Of a DNA stretch of 64,000 nt, positions 12,256 through 21,624 are shown piece by piece. The notes below the pieces were generated by a model that worked only from the letters and a program-made list of their open reading frames with translations, ran no database searches and was not told the origin of the DNA. Every line of letters begins with the position of its first letter. Position 1 is the stretch's first letter. Both the position numbers and the translations under genes were made by a program. This DNA comes from Staphylococcus massiliensis CCUG 55927 (GTDB lineage: Bacteria > Bacillota > Bacilli > Staphylococcales > Staphylococcaceae), in the NCBI RefSeq assembly GCF_000298075.1, contig NZ_JH815593.1:999543-1063542 (forward strand). Direction: 5' to 3'.

Positions 12256-12582
12256 AGTCGTCCCCACTCCTTTACTCTATTTTAACATAGCGACGTTTAA
12301 TTTAATGTTAATGCGTTGTGAATCAAACGTATTAATTGATAGGATTTTGTAGCTGTTTAATTGATTTTAGCGTGTCAATTTGAACATATGTTTAATTGCG
12401 CATTCTCCTCTTTGAAAAGCCCTTTCAATATAACAACGCGTACGTCGGCATATCGTTTACTAGCAATCTCGTACACTCAAAATCAAAGTACAACCCTTAA
12501 GTTGATCGATTACTTAGAGGGCTTTTCATAAAGAAAACCCCGAACGGTGCTATGTAACACCGTCCGAGGCTCTTAAATATTA
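12256..12582. repeat. Intergenic stretch with an inverted pair of GAAAAGCCCT words
   Basis: The gap upstream of addB holds no gene that I can see. The word GAAAAGCCCT lies at 12414-12423 on the plus strand and again, inverted, at 12518-12527. The two copies are separated by about 95 bases of unremarkable sequence. The same word recurs through the window and is reported as a finding. The spsB terminator follows at once. The addB promoter must lie at the right-hand... that is, low-coordinate end of this stretch near 12270-12320, but no convincing boxes were found. Confidence 0.6.
12531..12570 (-). terminator. Terminator of the signal peptidase operon
   Basis: Stem CCTCGGACGGTG/CACCGTTCGGGG on the minus strand, with a TTTTC tail, ending 13 bases after the spsB stop codon. 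Confidence 0.85.
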
Positions 12583-13149
12583 CTATTCTTCTTCAGGATT
12601 AAAGTTAACCTTGAACTTACTTAGCGGCCAGAATCTTAAGGATACTTTACCTACAATTTTATCTTTATCGATTAAACCGAAAGCACGACTATCCTTACTA
12701 ACTTCGCGGTTATCACCTAACACTAAGTATTTATCTTCTGGAATTTCAGACTTACCTTCTGAGCCGAGTAATTCTTTAGATTCAAAATCACCTGTAATTT
12801 TATCTGAGCGCTTATGTTCTTTATTATAATCTAAATAAGGTTCTTTAACTTCCTTACCATTCACGTATAATTTATCGTTTTCATATTTAACTTTGTCACC
12901 TGGCGTACCAATGACACGCTTCACATAGTCATCATTTTCATTCGCGTGGAACACAATGACATTACCACGTTTTAAGTCGCCAAATTTAAGTCCAATTTCA
13001 TTTACAATAACTTTTTCGCCATCTTTTAAAGTTGGATCCATAGAATCACCTTTTACTGTGTAAGGTTTAGCTATGAATTGATGGATGAGTGTAACGATAA
13101 TGATTGCGACGACTATGGAGGCAATCCACTCTAAAATTTCCTTCTTCAT
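12583..13149 (-). CDS. spsB: Type I signal peptidase, active
   Basis: Membrane-bound serine peptidase that removes signal peptides from exported proteins. The 188-residue protein has one N-terminal helix (about residues 7-25). The catalytic serine lies in VKGDSMDPT and the general-base lysine in DYVKRVIGTPGD. Box E (LGDNREVSKDSRAFG) is complete. Length and motifs match SpsB of S. aureus, the essential signal peptidase. It is the last gene of a run VTT protein - spsA - spsB, starting 20 bases after the spsA stop. Confidence 0.95.
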   Translation of the reverse strand: MKKEILEWIASIVVAIIIVTLIHQFIAKPYTVKGDSMDPTLKDGEKVIVNEIGLKFGDLKRGNVIVFHANENDDYVKRVIGTPGDKVKYENDKLYVNGKEVKEPYLDYNKEHKRSDKITGDFESKELLGSEGKSEIPEDKYLVLGDNREVSKDSRAFGLIDKDKIVGKVSLRFWPLSKFKVNFNPEEE

Positions 13150-13168
13150 TTTGACACCTCAATTAAAT

Positions 13169-13684
13169 TTAAAAGTTCGTCTTCATTCGGTTAAATGGAA
13201 AATATGTAACATTAACATTCCCCATTATATCTTTTTTCTGAATAAAACCAAAGCTTCTTGAATCTTGCTTGGCATCTGCCACGTCATTGAGTACAAGGTA
13301 AGAACCTGGTGGCACGATATTCGTTTCGGAATCCTTAATTTCTTCCATATTTAAATGTGCAACTGCATAGGAATTATTCGAAACCTTGCGATCATTAATA
13401 TACAAATGGTGGTCTTTAAGCGCAACACTTTCACCTGGCAATCCAATTACACGGCTTGTGTAGGCCTCATCACCATGTTTGTACATAATGACATCATCAC
13501 GATTGATTAAATTAAATAAGTTATCAATCTTGTTATAAATCACGCGGTCCCCTTTTTTAAAGGCCGGTTCCATGTGCGAATGTTCAATAACAGCGCCACT
13601 GATTACAAAAGCTTGAATCGTTAATACGATAATAAGACTTACGACTATCGTAATAAGATGTTTAATGATGCGACTCAACTTCAT
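13169..13684 (-). CDS. spsA: Signal peptidase I homologue lacking catalytic residues
   Basis: A 171-residue S26-family protein with an N-terminal membrane helix and the same box order as SpsB. The catalytic positions have changed. Where SpsB has DSMDPT this protein has SHMEPA, so a His stands at the Ser position when M-x-P is aligned. Where SpsB has YVKRVIG it has YTSRVIG, so the general-base Lys is a Ser. The box E motif is also weakened to LNDVADAKQDSRSFG. This matches the inactive SpsA of staphylococci. It overlaps the upstream VTT gene by 23 bases and precedes spsB. A non-catalytic helper role is an inference. Confidence 0.92.
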   Translation of the reverse strand: MKLSRIIKHLITIVVSLIIVLTIQAFVISGAVIEHSHMEPAFKKGDRVIYNKIDNLFNLINRDDVIMYKHGDEAYTSRVIGLPGESVALKDHHLYINDRKVSNNSYAVAHLNMEEIKDSETNIVPPGSYLVLNDVADAKQDSRSFGFIQKKDIMGNVNVTYFPFNRMKTNF

Positions 13685-14270
13685 CCTCCTCTACCGTATT
13701 CATGTAATTACGTTCAACGCGTTTGCTAATCATGTACAGAACTACAACACCAATGATGATAGCGATAAGTTTTAAGGGATTATGTAGCAGTGTTGTAATA
13801 TCGTGCCCTAATATACCGATTGATCCAATCATAATCGCTTTTGAAAGACATAAAGCGACGAAATACGTGCCTTTACGAATGTGTGTCATACTCACCACAA
13901 TATTTACAAGTGCGCTTGGTGTAAAAGAAAAACACAACAATATAAATATTGGCGTTACCCCGCGCCTGTCAATAAAGTAAATCAATCGTTTGACGTGTTT
14001 CTTCGTTTTAAGCCTTTTGATGTAGGAAATATGATTCAGCCTCTTAAAGCATAAAAACACAAGAAAGCTACCGATTACAGTCCCTAGCCATGATACGAGG
14101 ATACCGAAGCCTAAACCAAAAGCATTCACGTTGAATACGACAAACACGATAATTGGCAGTATGGGTAGAAATGCCTCAATAAATGTCAGCAGAAAGCCGA
14201 ACAATAAATCAAAGCCAGTACCCTTAAACATTTTATAGATTTCAGATAGTTCATGTTGAGTCACAATCAC
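13662..14270 (-). CDS. TVP38/TMEM64-family (VTT domain) membrane protein
   Basis: A 202-residue integral membrane protein. It shows the VTT (SNARE-associated/DedA-like) pattern: an early helix with a proline-rich turn (EAFLPILPIIVF), a glycine-rich helix (GFGILVSWLGTVIGSFLVF), a basic loop, then FSFTPSALVNIVVSM and two final helices. Family members are linked to lipid scrambling and membrane homeostasis; the role here is unknown. The start given is GTG at 14270, but the ribosome site is weak and an internal ATG exists at codon 14. The 3' end overlaps spsA, implying coupled translation with the signal peptidase pair. Confidence 0.8.
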   Translation of the reverse strand: MIVTQHELSEIYKMFKGTGFDLLFGFLLTFIEAFLPILPIIVFVVFNVNAFGLGFGILVSWLGTVIGSFLVFLCFKRLNHISYIKRLKTKKHVKRLIYFIDRRGVTPIFILLCFSFTPSALVNIVVSMTHIRKGTYFVALCLSKAIMIGSIGILGHDITTLLHNPLKLIAIIIGVVVLYMISKRVERNYMNTVEEDEVESHH

Positions 14271-14383
14271 GTCATCCCATCAAACTTGATAGTTTAATTA
14301 TAATCCTGTCGTATTAAATTGAAAACCGAAATTAATTAATAATTGCATAAATCAGTCTGAGGAAGTACAGATACTTTGGCACT

Positions 14384-14429
14384 AAAAAAAACAGACATCG
14401 AGATTAATTGAAACCTCAATGACTGTTTT
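14384..14429 (-). terminator. Terminator of pgi
   Basis: Stem AAACAGTCATTGAGG with CTCGATGTCTGTTT on the minus strand, followed by eight T. It starts 27 bases after the pgi stop codon. Confidence 0.85.
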
Positions 14430-14455
14430 ATGCATTTTATATACATTTCTAAAAA

Positions 14456-15787
14456 TTACAATCTTGATTCTAATTCTTTTTTCATATCTTCAAAGCCTGG
14501 TTTACCTAGTAAAGCAAACATATTTTGTTTATATGCTTCAACACCAGGTTGATTAAATGGGTTAACACCAAGTTGGTAACCGCTCATCGCACACGCAAGT
14601 TCAAAGAAGTATACTAAATAACCAAACGTTGTCGCATCAAGCTTAGGCACACGTACGACTAAATTAGGAACGCCGCCGTCGGTATGTGCGAGTAACGTAC
14701 CTTCGTAAGCTTTCGTATTCACTTCATCTACTGTTTTACCAGCTAAGTAATTGAGACCATCTAAATCATCTTTATCTTCTTTAATTTCAATATCATGCTT
14801 AGGTGCGTCAACTTTCACAACCGTTTCAAATAAGAAACGACGCCCTTCTTGCACATATTGACCAAGCGAATGTAAGTCAGTTGTATAATTCGCACTTGAA
14901 GGATAAATACCTTTTTGGTCTTTTCCTTCAGATTCGCCAAATAACTGTTTCCACCACTCGTTAAAGTATTGAAGTGCTGGCTCATAGTTGATTAACATTT
15001 CAGTCGTATACCCTTTATTGTATAAAGCGTTACGAATTGTTGCATATTGGTATGCAATATTTTCATTAAGATCACTTGTTGAAAGTTCTTTTCGTGCTAA
15101 GTTCGCACCTTCCATCATGTCTTCAATATTTACACCACTCACCGCTATTGGTAAAAGCCCTACCGCAGTAAGCACTGAATAACGACCACCAACGTCATCA
15201 GGAACCACAAATGTTTCATATCCTTCATCTGTAGCTAATTGTTTTAAAGCGCCTTTTTCTTTGTCAGTCGTCGCAAAAATACGCTTAACCGCTTCTTCTT
15301 TTCCATACTTATCTTCAATTAATTGTTTAAATAAGCGGAAGCTAATCGCTGGTTCTGTTGTTGTACCAGATTTAGAGATGACATTGATTGAGAAGTCTTT
15401 GCCTTCTAAATATTGCATAAGTTCATGCATATAAGTTGAAGATAAATGATTACCAACGAAAACAATTTCTGGTAAGTCATCATTTTGTTTAAACATTGGC
15501 GTTAACATTTCAATCGCTGCGCGAGCACCAAGATATGAACCACCAATACCAATCACGACTAATACGTCTGAATTCGATTTAATACGTTCAGAAGCGTCTA
15601 GTATACGCTTAAATTCTGCCTTATCATAATTCTCAGGTAAATCTACCCAACCTAAGTAATCACTTCCTGCACCAGTTCCCTCTTGAATCATTTTATGAAT
15701 TGTATTCACGATGTCTTGTTGTTGAGAGATTTCATGTTCACCAAGGAATGAAAGTGCCTTTTGATAATCTAATTTAATATGCGTCAT
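14456..15787 (-). CDS. pgi: Glucose-6-phosphate isomerase
   Basis: Interconverts glucose-6-phosphate and fructose-6-phosphate in glycolysis and gluconeogenesis; cytosolic. The 443-residue protein has the short bacterial form, with the SIS-type segment [17 protein letters not shown] near residue 78, the [11 protein letters not shown] phosphate-binding loop near residue 137, and the C-terminal [12 protein letters not shown] signature carrying the catalytic lysine. It is transcribed alone, with its own terminator, and diverges from argG. ATG at 15787 follows a GGAGGTCATC ribosome site. Confidence 0.97.
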   Translation of the reverse strand: MTHIKLDYQKALSFLGEHEISQQQDIVNTIHKMIQEGTGAGSDYLGWVDLPENYDKAEFKRILDASERIKSNSDVLVVIGIGGSYLGARAAIEMLTPMFKQNDDLPEIVFVGNHLSSTYMHELMQYLEGKDFSINVISKSGTTTEPAISFRLFKQLIEDKYGKEEAVKRIFATTDKEKGALKQLATDEGYETFVVPDDVGGRYSVLTAVGLLPIAVSGVNIEDMMEGANLARKELSTSDLNENIAYQYATIRNALYNKGYTTEMLINYEPALQYFNEWWKQLFGESEGKDQKGIYPSSANYTTDLHSLGQYVQEGRRFLFETVVKVDAPKHDIEIKEDKDDLDGLNYLAGKTVDEVNTKAYEGTLLAHTDGGVPNLVVRVPKLDATTFGYLVYFFELACAMSGYQLGVNPFNQPGVEAYKQNMFALLGKPGFEDMKKELESRL

Positions 15788-15923
15788 GAAGATGACCTCC
15801 TGTACTTTGAATACCTTTATTGTACTAATTTTTTAAAAGAGGTTCAATTGAACGCCCATATTACTAAGTATTCAAATATTTGTATATTTATTAATAAAAA
15901 TGGTTTTATTTACATATTCTTTG

Positions 15924-15932
15924 TGCTATAAT
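15924..15932 (+). promoter_or_regulatory. Extended -10 promoter of argGH
   Basis: TGCTATAAT is a perfect extended -10 element 47 bases before the argG start codon. No good -35 box is seen 17 bases upstream, which is normal for extended -10 promoters. AT-rich sequence with TATTCAAATATT-like palindromes just upstream could bind ArgR, but this was not confirmed. Confidence 0.55.
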
Positions 15933-15979
15933 TCTGAATATAAAGAAAAACGTTTAAAAATTCGATGAGGTGAATATTA

Positions 15980-17182
15980 ATGAAAGATAGAGTAGTATTA
16001 GCATATTCAGGCGGTTTAGATACAAGTGTTGCCGTACACTATTTAATTGAACAAGGTTACGATGTTGTAGCTTGTTGTTTAGATGTAGGGGAAGGTAAAG
16101 ATTTAGACCTTGTACATTCTAAAGCATTAGATATGGGGGCAATTGAATGCCATATTATTGATGCTACTAAAGAATTCAGCGAAGATTTTGTAAGTTATGC
16201 AATCAAAGGTAACTTAATGTATGAAAATACGTATCCACTTGTTTCAGCATTATCACGTCCATTAATTTCTAAGAAACTTGTGGAAATTGCACATAAAACT
16301 GAAGCAGTTGCAATCGCACATGGCTGTACAGGTAAAGGTAACGACCAAGTACGTTTCGAAGTTGCAATCAAAGCTTTAGATCCAGAATTAAAAACGCTAG
16401 CGCCAGTACGTGAATGGGGCTGGAGCCGTGAAGAAGAAATTGAGTACGCTAAGAAACACAATATTCCTGTACCAATCGGTAAAGAATCACCGTACTCAAT
16501 CGACCAAAACTTATGGGGTAGAAGTAACGAGTGTGGTATCTTAGAAGACCCTTACCAAGCACCACCTAAAGACGCGTTCGACTTAACTCAAGAAATTGAA
16601 GATACACCAGATGAAGCTGAAGAAATTACGCTTTCATTCGAAAAAGGTATCCCTACTGCAATTAATGGCGAAAGCTATCCATTAAACGAACTTATCTTAA
16701 AGTTAAACGAACTTGGTGGTAAACATGGTATCGGTAGAATTGACCACGTTGAAAATAGATTAGTAGGTATTAAATCAAGAGAAGTTTATGAAACACCAGG
16801 TGCTGAAATTATTTTACAAGCACACAAAGCGTTAGAAACAATTACGTTAACGAAAGACGTTGCGCACTTTAAACCTGTTATTGAAAAGCAATTCTCTGAA
16901 AATGTATATAACGGTTTATGGTTCTCACCATTAACAGATAGCTTAAAATCATTCGTTGATGAGACACAAAAATATATTACAGGTGAAGTAAGAGTTAAAT
17001 TATTCAAAGCAAACGCAATTGTAAATGGTAGAAAATCACCATATACACTTTATAATGAAAAACTTGCAACGTATACAAAAGAAGATGCCTTCAACCAAGA
17101 AGCTGCAGTAGGTTTCATCGAAATTTATGGCTTACCTACTAAAGTGAACGCAATGTTACATGGAGGCGAAGAGAATGAGTAA
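15980..17182 (+). CDS. argG: Argininosuccinate synthase
   Basis: Joins citrulline and aspartate with ATP to make argininosuccinate, the penultimate step of arginine synthesis. The 400-residue protein has the N-type ATP pyrophosphatase loop AYSGGLDTS at residues 8-16. Other family signatures are [15 protein letters not shown] and the [13 protein letters not shown] substrate-binding region. The length is typical. ATG at 15980 follows a GAGGTGAA ribosome site. The last codons overlap the start of argH (ATGAGTAA), so the two genes form a translationally coupled operon, as in staphylococci. Confidence 0.97.
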   Translation: MKDRVVLAYSGGLDTSVAVHYLIEQGYDVVACCLDVGEGKDLDLVHSKALDMGAIECHIIDATKEFSEDFVSYAIKGNLMYENTYPLVSALSRPLISKKLVEIAHKTEAVAIAHGCTGKGNDQVRFEVAIKALDPELKTLAPVREWGWSREEEIEYAKKHNIPVPIGKESPYSIDQNLWGRSNECGILEDPYQAPPKDAFDLTQEIEDTPDEAEEITLSFEKGIPTAINGESYPLNELILKLNELGGKHGIGRIDHVENRLVGIKSREVYETPGAEIILQAHKALETITLTKDVAHFKPVIEKQFSENVYNGLWFSPLTDSLKSFVDETQKYITGEVRVKLFKANAIVNGRKSPYTLYNEKLATYTKEDAFNQEAAVGFIEIYGLPTKVNAMLHGGEENE

Positions 17183-18548
17183 TAAAGCTTGGGGCGGTAG
17201 ATTCGAGGAGAAACCCGAAGCATGGGTAGATGCATTCAATGCATCTATCCATTTTGATAAAGAACTCATCCATGAAGATATTAGAGGTAGCATTGCACAT
17301 GTGACGATGCTTGCGAATCAAGGCATTTTAACGGAAGATGAAAAAGATCAAATTATTAAAGGTTTAAATGATGTTAAAGCGGATTATTTAAATGGCGACA
17401 TGGAACTTAGCGAAAGTTTAGAAGATATTCATTTAAATATCGAACATGCACTTATTCAGAAGATTGGCGAAGTCGGCGGTAAGTTACATACAGGTCGTAG
17501 CCGTAATGATCAAATCGCTACAGATTTACACCTTTACACGAAAGATCAAGTTGAAACAATCATTGAAATGATTAAATTCTTCCAACACACAATTTTAAAA
17601 CTTGCGAATGAACATGTCGAAACAATCATGCCTGGTTATACGCACCTTCAACGTGCTCAACCGATTTCATTCGCTCACCATATCATGACGTACTTCTGGA
17701 TGCTTGAACGTGATAAATCGCGTTTCAAAGATAGCTTAAAACGTATCGACATCTCACCATTAGGCGCTGCAGCACTTAGTGGTACAACGTATCCGATCGA
17801 TCGTTTCGATACGCAAGAACAATTAGGTTTCGGAAGTGTCTATGAGAACAGTTTAGACGCGGTAAGTGACCGTGATTATGTCGTTGAAACATTATCGAAT
17901 ATTTCTTTAACAATGGTGCACTTATCACGCTTTGCAGAGGAAATTATATTCTGGTCAACTGACGAAGCGAAGTTTGTAACGTTATCAGATGCCTTTTCAA
18001 CAGGATCATCAATCATGCCGCAAAAGAAAAATCCGGATATGGCTGAATTAATCCGTGGGAAAGTTGGGCGTACAACGGGTAGCTTAATGAGCATGTTAAT
18101 GACACTTAAAGGACTTCCCCTAGCCTACAATAAGGATATGCAAGAAGATAAAGAAGGTTTATTTGATGCTATTCATACCATCAAAGGCTCACTTCGAATC
18201 TTCGAAGGTATGGTTGCGACGATGAAAGTGAATGAGGATCGTTTACATGAGACAGTTCATCAGGACTTTTCAAATGCGACAGAGCTTGCAGATTACCTTG
18301 TGTTAAAGGACATCCCGTTCAGAGATGCGCATGAAATTGTAGGTAAAATCGTTCTATGGTGTATCCAAAATGATAAATATTTATTAGACGTGCCATTCGA
18401 GGAATATCAAAAGCATCATGAGAAAATTGAAGAAGACGTTTATGAATATTTAAAACCTGCGAACTGTTTAAAACGTCGTAAGAGCTACGGTTCTACAGGC
18501 CAAGAAGCCGTTTACGAGCAGTTAAAAGTCGCAAAAACATATTTATAA
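17175..18548 (+). CDS. argH: Argininosuccinate lyase
   Basis: Cleaves argininosuccinate to arginine and fumarate, the last step of arginine synthesis. The 457-residue protein belongs to the fumarase/aspartase superfamily. It has HTGRSRND at residues 105-112 and the mobile signature loop [12 protein letters not shown] at 277-288, which carries the catalytic serine. The ATG at 17175 has GGAGG 14 bases upstream and overlaps the argG stop; the in-frame ATG at 17160 lies inside argG with no ribosome site. The organism can therefore finish arginine synthesis, although genes for citrulline supply are not in the window. Confidence 0.97.
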   Translation: MSNKAWGGRFEEKPEAWVDAFNASIHFDKELIHEDIRGSIAHVTMLANQGILTEDEKDQIIKGLNDVKADYLNGDMELSESLEDIHLNIEHALIQKIGEVGGKLHTGRSRNDQIATDLHLYTKDQVETIIEMIKFFQHTILKLANEHVETIMPGYTHLQRAQPISFAHHIMTYFWMLERDKSRFKDSLKRIDISPLGAAALSGTTYPIDRFDTQEQLGFGSVYENSLDAVSDRDYVVETLSNISLTMVHLSRFAEEIIFWSTDEAKFVTLSDAFSTGSSIMPQKKNPDMAELIRGKVGRTTGSLMSMLMTLKGLPLAYNKDMQEDKEGLFDAIHTIKGSLRIFEGMVATMKVNEDRLHETVHQDFSNATELADYLVLKDIPFRDAHEIVGKIVLWCIQNDKYLLDVPFEEYQKHHEKIEEDVYEYLKPANCLKRRKSYGSTGQEAVYEQLKVAKTYL

Positions 18549-18553
18549 AAGTT

Positions 18554-18596
18554 AAGGTCTAAGACAATGTATAAAGCATTGCTTAAACCTTTTTTA
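18554..18596 (+). terminator. Terminator of argGH
   Basis: Stem AAGGTCTAAG.CAATG with CATTG.CTTA.ACCTT followed by TTTTTT, six bases after the argH stop. It lies between convergent argH and the first glpQ-like gene. Confidence 0.8.
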
Positions 18597-18645
18597 TTAT
18601 GCGCGAATTATGACGCTACGCTTTTATAGAGCGAACGTCCATGTA

Positions 18646-19554
18646 TTATTTACCTGAAACTTGGTTATATACGTCAGGTTTATTTGTAATCGCACCATCT
18701 ACACCTGATTGATTGAGATATTTCATATCTTCAGGGTTGTTTACAGTATAAGGATGAACTGGCATATCTAGGTTATGCAGGCGTTCAACTGTTTGAGGAT
18801 TGATATCTTTATAGTTCGGGTTAATACCATCTGCATATTGGTCAATGCTATTTAATTCAGCGTCAGACATCATTGATAAACGCCCTGCTGGTAATAATTG
18901 TACGACTGGGATGTTTGGATTAAGTTGGTTCATTTTTTTCATGCTTGATTTAGAGAAAGATTGAATAATAACGTTTTTGTTATCAAAAGAAGTTTGATTT
19001 AACATGCCATGTTGTTTAAGTTTCTCAAGGATTTTTTCCTCGATACCTGGATATAATTCTGGGCTTTTAATTTCGACATAATAATGCGCGTCTTTACCAT
19101 ATCGAGAGAGGATTTCATCGAAAGTAGGAATTTTAGCGTTTTGATATTCTGGTCTAGCTTGGTCAGGATGTGCTTGATTAAACCAGCTACCTGCATCTAA
19201 TTGTTTAAGCTCTTCAAGTGTATAGCCACCTACTAAACCATTGCCATTTGTAGTTCTGCCTAATGTTGTATCGTGAATCGAAACAAGCTCACCATCTCTT
19301 GTTAATTGTAAATCCATTTCTATGTAGTCGGAGTTTTGTTCATAGAAGCTTTTGTCGTAGGCTTCTAAAGTATTTTCAGGTGCGTATGCGCTAGCACCAC
19401 GATGACCAACTGTAACATTATCTGAAGTGTTTTGATCTAACGTTACATCTGTCGTGTCATCTGCAGAAGTTGTGCCTGAAAGTTGGATAGTAAGGGGAAT
19501 AAATAGAAGTGAAGATACTAATACTCTACGAAAACGCGGTTGAACTAAATTCAT
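18646..19554 (-). CDS. Secreted glycerophosphodiester phosphodiesterase (paralogue 1)
   Basis: A 302-residue exported GDPD/GlpQ-type enzyme, which splits glycerophosphodiesters to glycerol-3-phosphate and an alcohol. Residues 1-31 form a signal peptide (basic MNLVQPRFRR start, hydrophobic core, TTSADD cleavage region). The TIM-barrel active site is complete: HRGA at 51-54, EMD at 79-81 and HD at 94-95. The ATG at 19554 follows an AAAGGAG ribosome site. It is about as long as, and clearly similar to, the divergent gene at 19870. Secreted GlpQ enzymes of this family can trim wall teichoic acid or phospholipid head groups; which substrate applies here is unknown. Confidence 0.92.
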   Translation of the reverse strand: MNLVQPRFRRVLVSSLLFIPLTIQLSGTTSADDTTDVTLDQNTSDNVTVGHRGASAYAPENTLEAYDKSFYEQNSDYIEMDLQLTRDGELVSIHDTTLGRTTNGNGLVGGYTLEELKQLDAGSWFNQAHPDQARPEYQNAKIPTFDEILSRYGKDAHYYVEIKSPELYPGIEEKILEKLKQHGMLNQTSFDNKNVIIQSFSKSSMKKMNQLNPNIPVVQLLPAGRLSMMSDAELNSIDQYADGINPNYKDINPQTVERLHNLDMPVHPYTVNNPEDMKYLNQSGVDGAITNKPDVYNQVSGK

Positions 19555-19869
19555 TAGACAAATCTCCTTTATTTAAATGGTTACTTTCCTCCTTTACCGT
19601 AAATCATTTTCATGAAAATAACGACCGCTTTTACTAGATTTTAAAAATAAATAAACATTATAAATAATGGCTTTAAATTATAAATATAGTTTTAGTATTT
19701 GATACTTTTAATTATTAGTTGTTTTTGATAAAAGATGAAGCGTGATTTAAAGAAAAGTAATGTAATTGTCAATTTTAGTTTAAAAATTAATAAAATTTTA
19801 GTAAAAGCAATTTACGCAATACTTTTTTACTTTTAAACTTAAATTAACTACTATTAAGGAGTGTTTCAA
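19555..19869. promoter_or_regulatory. AT-rich divergent promoter region between two glpQ genes
   Basis: About 315 bases of very AT-rich DNA separate the two divergent phosphodiesterase genes. Promoters for both must lie here. Long runs such as TTAATTATTAGTTG and repeated TTTTAGTxxAA words are visible, but I could not assign -35/-10 boxes with confidence. No ORF is seen. Confidence 0.4.
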
Positions 19870-20811
19870 TTGAAAAAACAATATAAAGTTTTAATCGGTG
19901 TTGTAGCAAGTGCATTACTTGTATTACCTACTTCATTTTCTCAAGCAGACGCAAGTGGTGCAGGAAAAGGTCAATATAAACATGAACATAAACACCCACA
20001 ATTAAATAACAGTCCACAAAACGTATTAAACCAAGAACATGTAACTGTAGCGCACAGAGGTGCAAGTGGTTATGCGCCTGAGCACACGTTCCCAGCTTAT
20101 GACATGAGCCATAATCAGTTAAATGCAGATTACATTGAAATTGACCTTCAAATGACTAAAGATGGTCATTTAGTTGCAATGCATGATGAAGAAGTTGACC
20201 GTACGACAAACGGTACTGGCCGTGTTGAAGATTACACTTTAGCTGAGTTAAAACAGTTAGACGCTGGTAGTTGGTTCAACGAAGAGAACCCTGAATATGC
20301 GAAAGCTTCATATAAAGGGGCTCAAGTTCAAACGCTTGATGAAATTATTAACCACTACGGTACAGATGCCAACTACTACATTGAAACGAAATCTCCAGAT
20401 GTATACCCTGGTATGGAAGAAAAATTATTAAGCACTTTAGACCGTCACGGTTTACTTAAAAACAATAAATTAAGAAACGGTCACGTATTAGTTCAATCAT
20501 TCTCAACTGAAAGCTTATTAAAAATGAACCACTTAAATGGTCGCGTACCTTTAGTTCAATTATTAGATAAAGCTTCAGTACCTTACTTAGACGAAGACGA
20601 TTGGAACTTTGTGAAAAGCTACGCAGTTGGTGTAGGCCCTGAATACACAGATTTAACTCAAAAGAACACTCAAATTATTAAAGACCACGGTTTAGACTTA
20701 CACCCTTACACAGTAAATGATAAGGAATCTATGAAACAACTAAATGAATACGGTGTTAACGGCGTATTTACTAACTACGCTGACGTATATAATGATGTTT
20801 CAGGTAAATAA
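19870..20811 (+). CDS. glpQ: Secreted glycerophosphodiester phosphodiesterase (paralogue 2)
   Basis: A 313-residue exported GDPD enzyme. The signal peptide covers about residues 1-28 (KKQYKVLIG, hydrophobic core, SQADAS). A histidine-rich linker follows (KHEHKH). The active site is HRGA at 62-65, EID at 90-92 and HD at 105-106. The start is TTG at 19870, eight bases after AAGGAG; the GTG at 19861 is part of that ribosome site. Codon use (many TTA, GGT, CGT) looks adapted to strong expression, more so than its neighbour. In S. aureus the gene beside gudB/rocD at this locus is GlpQ. Confidence 0.93.
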   Translation: MKKQYKVLIGVVASALLVLPTSFSQADASGAGKGQYKHEHKHPQLNNSPQNVLNQEHVTVAHRGASGYAPEHTFPAYDMSHNQLNADYIEIDLQMTKDGHLVAMHDEEVDRTTNGTGRVEDYTLAELKQLDAGSWFNEENPEYAKASYKGAQVQTLDEIINHYGTDANYYIETKSPDVYPGMEEKLLSTLDRHGLLKNNKLRNGHVLVQSFSTESLLKMNHLNGRVPLVQLLDKASVPYLDEDDWNFVKSYAVGVGPEYTDLTQKNTQIIKDHGLDLHPYTVNDKESMKQLNEYGVNGVFTNYADVYNDVSGK

Positions 20812-20825
20812 TTAATAAATAAGGA

Positions 20826-20911
20826 AGGTCGGGTCACTAGGTAGTGATCCGACCTTTTTCATTTTAGTGATTATAGCGGGAGAGGCCGGTGTTTGAGTAC
20901 CGGCCTTTTTC
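20826..20911 (+). terminator. Two terminators after glpQ
   Basis: The first stem, AGGTCGG.TCACTA with TAGTGA.CCGACCT, ends in TTTTT at 20859. The second, AGGCCGGT with ACCGGCCT, ends in TTTTT at 20911. Tandem terminators also follow cdr, the other gene that runs into a repeat array. Confidence 0.85.
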
Positions 20912-20940
20912 TTTATTGGGGTTGGTAAGGCGTACGGTGG

Positions 20941-21180
20941 CCATGTTACATTGTTTGGGTAGGTCTTTATAACAAGGTGCCCTTGTTACAATGTTTGAGT
21001 CAGTCTTTGTAACAAGGCTTCTTTGTTACATTGTTTGAGTCAGTCTTTGTAACATGGCTCCCTTGTTACATTGTTTGAGTCAGTCTTTGTAACATGGCTC
21101 CCTTGTTATATTGTTTGTCTCAGTCTTTGTAACATGGCTCCCTTGTTATATTGTTTGTCTCAGTCTTTGTAATAAGGAAA
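20941..21180. repeat. 40-bp hairpin repeat array B1 (six units)
   Basis: Six units start at 20941, 20981, 21021, 21061, 21101 and 21141, a strict 40-bp period. Each has arms TTGTTACA...TGTAACAA (or close variants with CATG or TATA) around a loop of about TTGTTTGAGTCAGTCT. The two most distal units have TTGTTATA against TGTAACA, a tolerated mismatch. The array sits between convergent glpQ and gudB. Between it and array B2 is a short AT palindrome, GAAAATTTTC...GAAAATTTC. Confidence 0.85.
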
Positions 21181-21257
21181 ATTTTCGTAATCGAAAATTT
21201 CTGATTGTTGAATTGCTCGCGAACAAATTGCTTTAGATCTCTATAGGGTACTTAAGC

Positions 21258-21454
21258 CGTTATGCGATTGTTTTTATTTTCTTTCGTATAACGGCCACCT
21301 TATGCGATTGTTTCAAATTTCTTTCGCGTAACGGCGCCCTTATGCGATTGTTTCAAATTTCTTTCGCATAACAGCCCCGTTATGCGATTGTTTCAAATTT
21401 CTTTCGCGTAACGGACCCCTTACACGATTGTTTCAAATTTCTTTCGCATAACGG
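21258..21454. repeat. 40-bp hairpin repeat array B2 (five units)
   Basis: Five units start at 21261, 21301, 21341, 21381 and 21421, again exactly 40 bp apart. Arms are TTATGCGA...TCGCATAA or TCGCGTAA (a G-T wobble) around a loop of about TTGTTTCAAATTTCTT. The fifth unit has a damaged left arm (TTACACGA). The loop resembles those of arrays A and B1 although the arms are unrelated. The rest of the gap to 21580 shows no structure. Confidence 0.85.
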
Positions 21455-21580
21455 CTCCCGGCCAACCCCCTTCAAACCTAAATACATCAGCATAAACCGC
21501 CAGCACCTCTTAAACCCCTACTTCTTAAACTAAACCAATCCTACTAAATCACCCATTTTCACTAAAACCGCGCAAAATAG

Positions 21581-21612
21581 AAAAAACCTGAACCACATAG
21601 GGTTCAGGTTTT
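21581..21612 (-). terminator. Terminator of gudB
   Basis: Perfect 10-bp stem AACCTGAACC/GGTTCAGGTT with a T-run on the minus strand, 12 bases after the gudB stop. Confidence 0.88.
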
Positions 21613-21624
21613 ACTGAATTTAAA

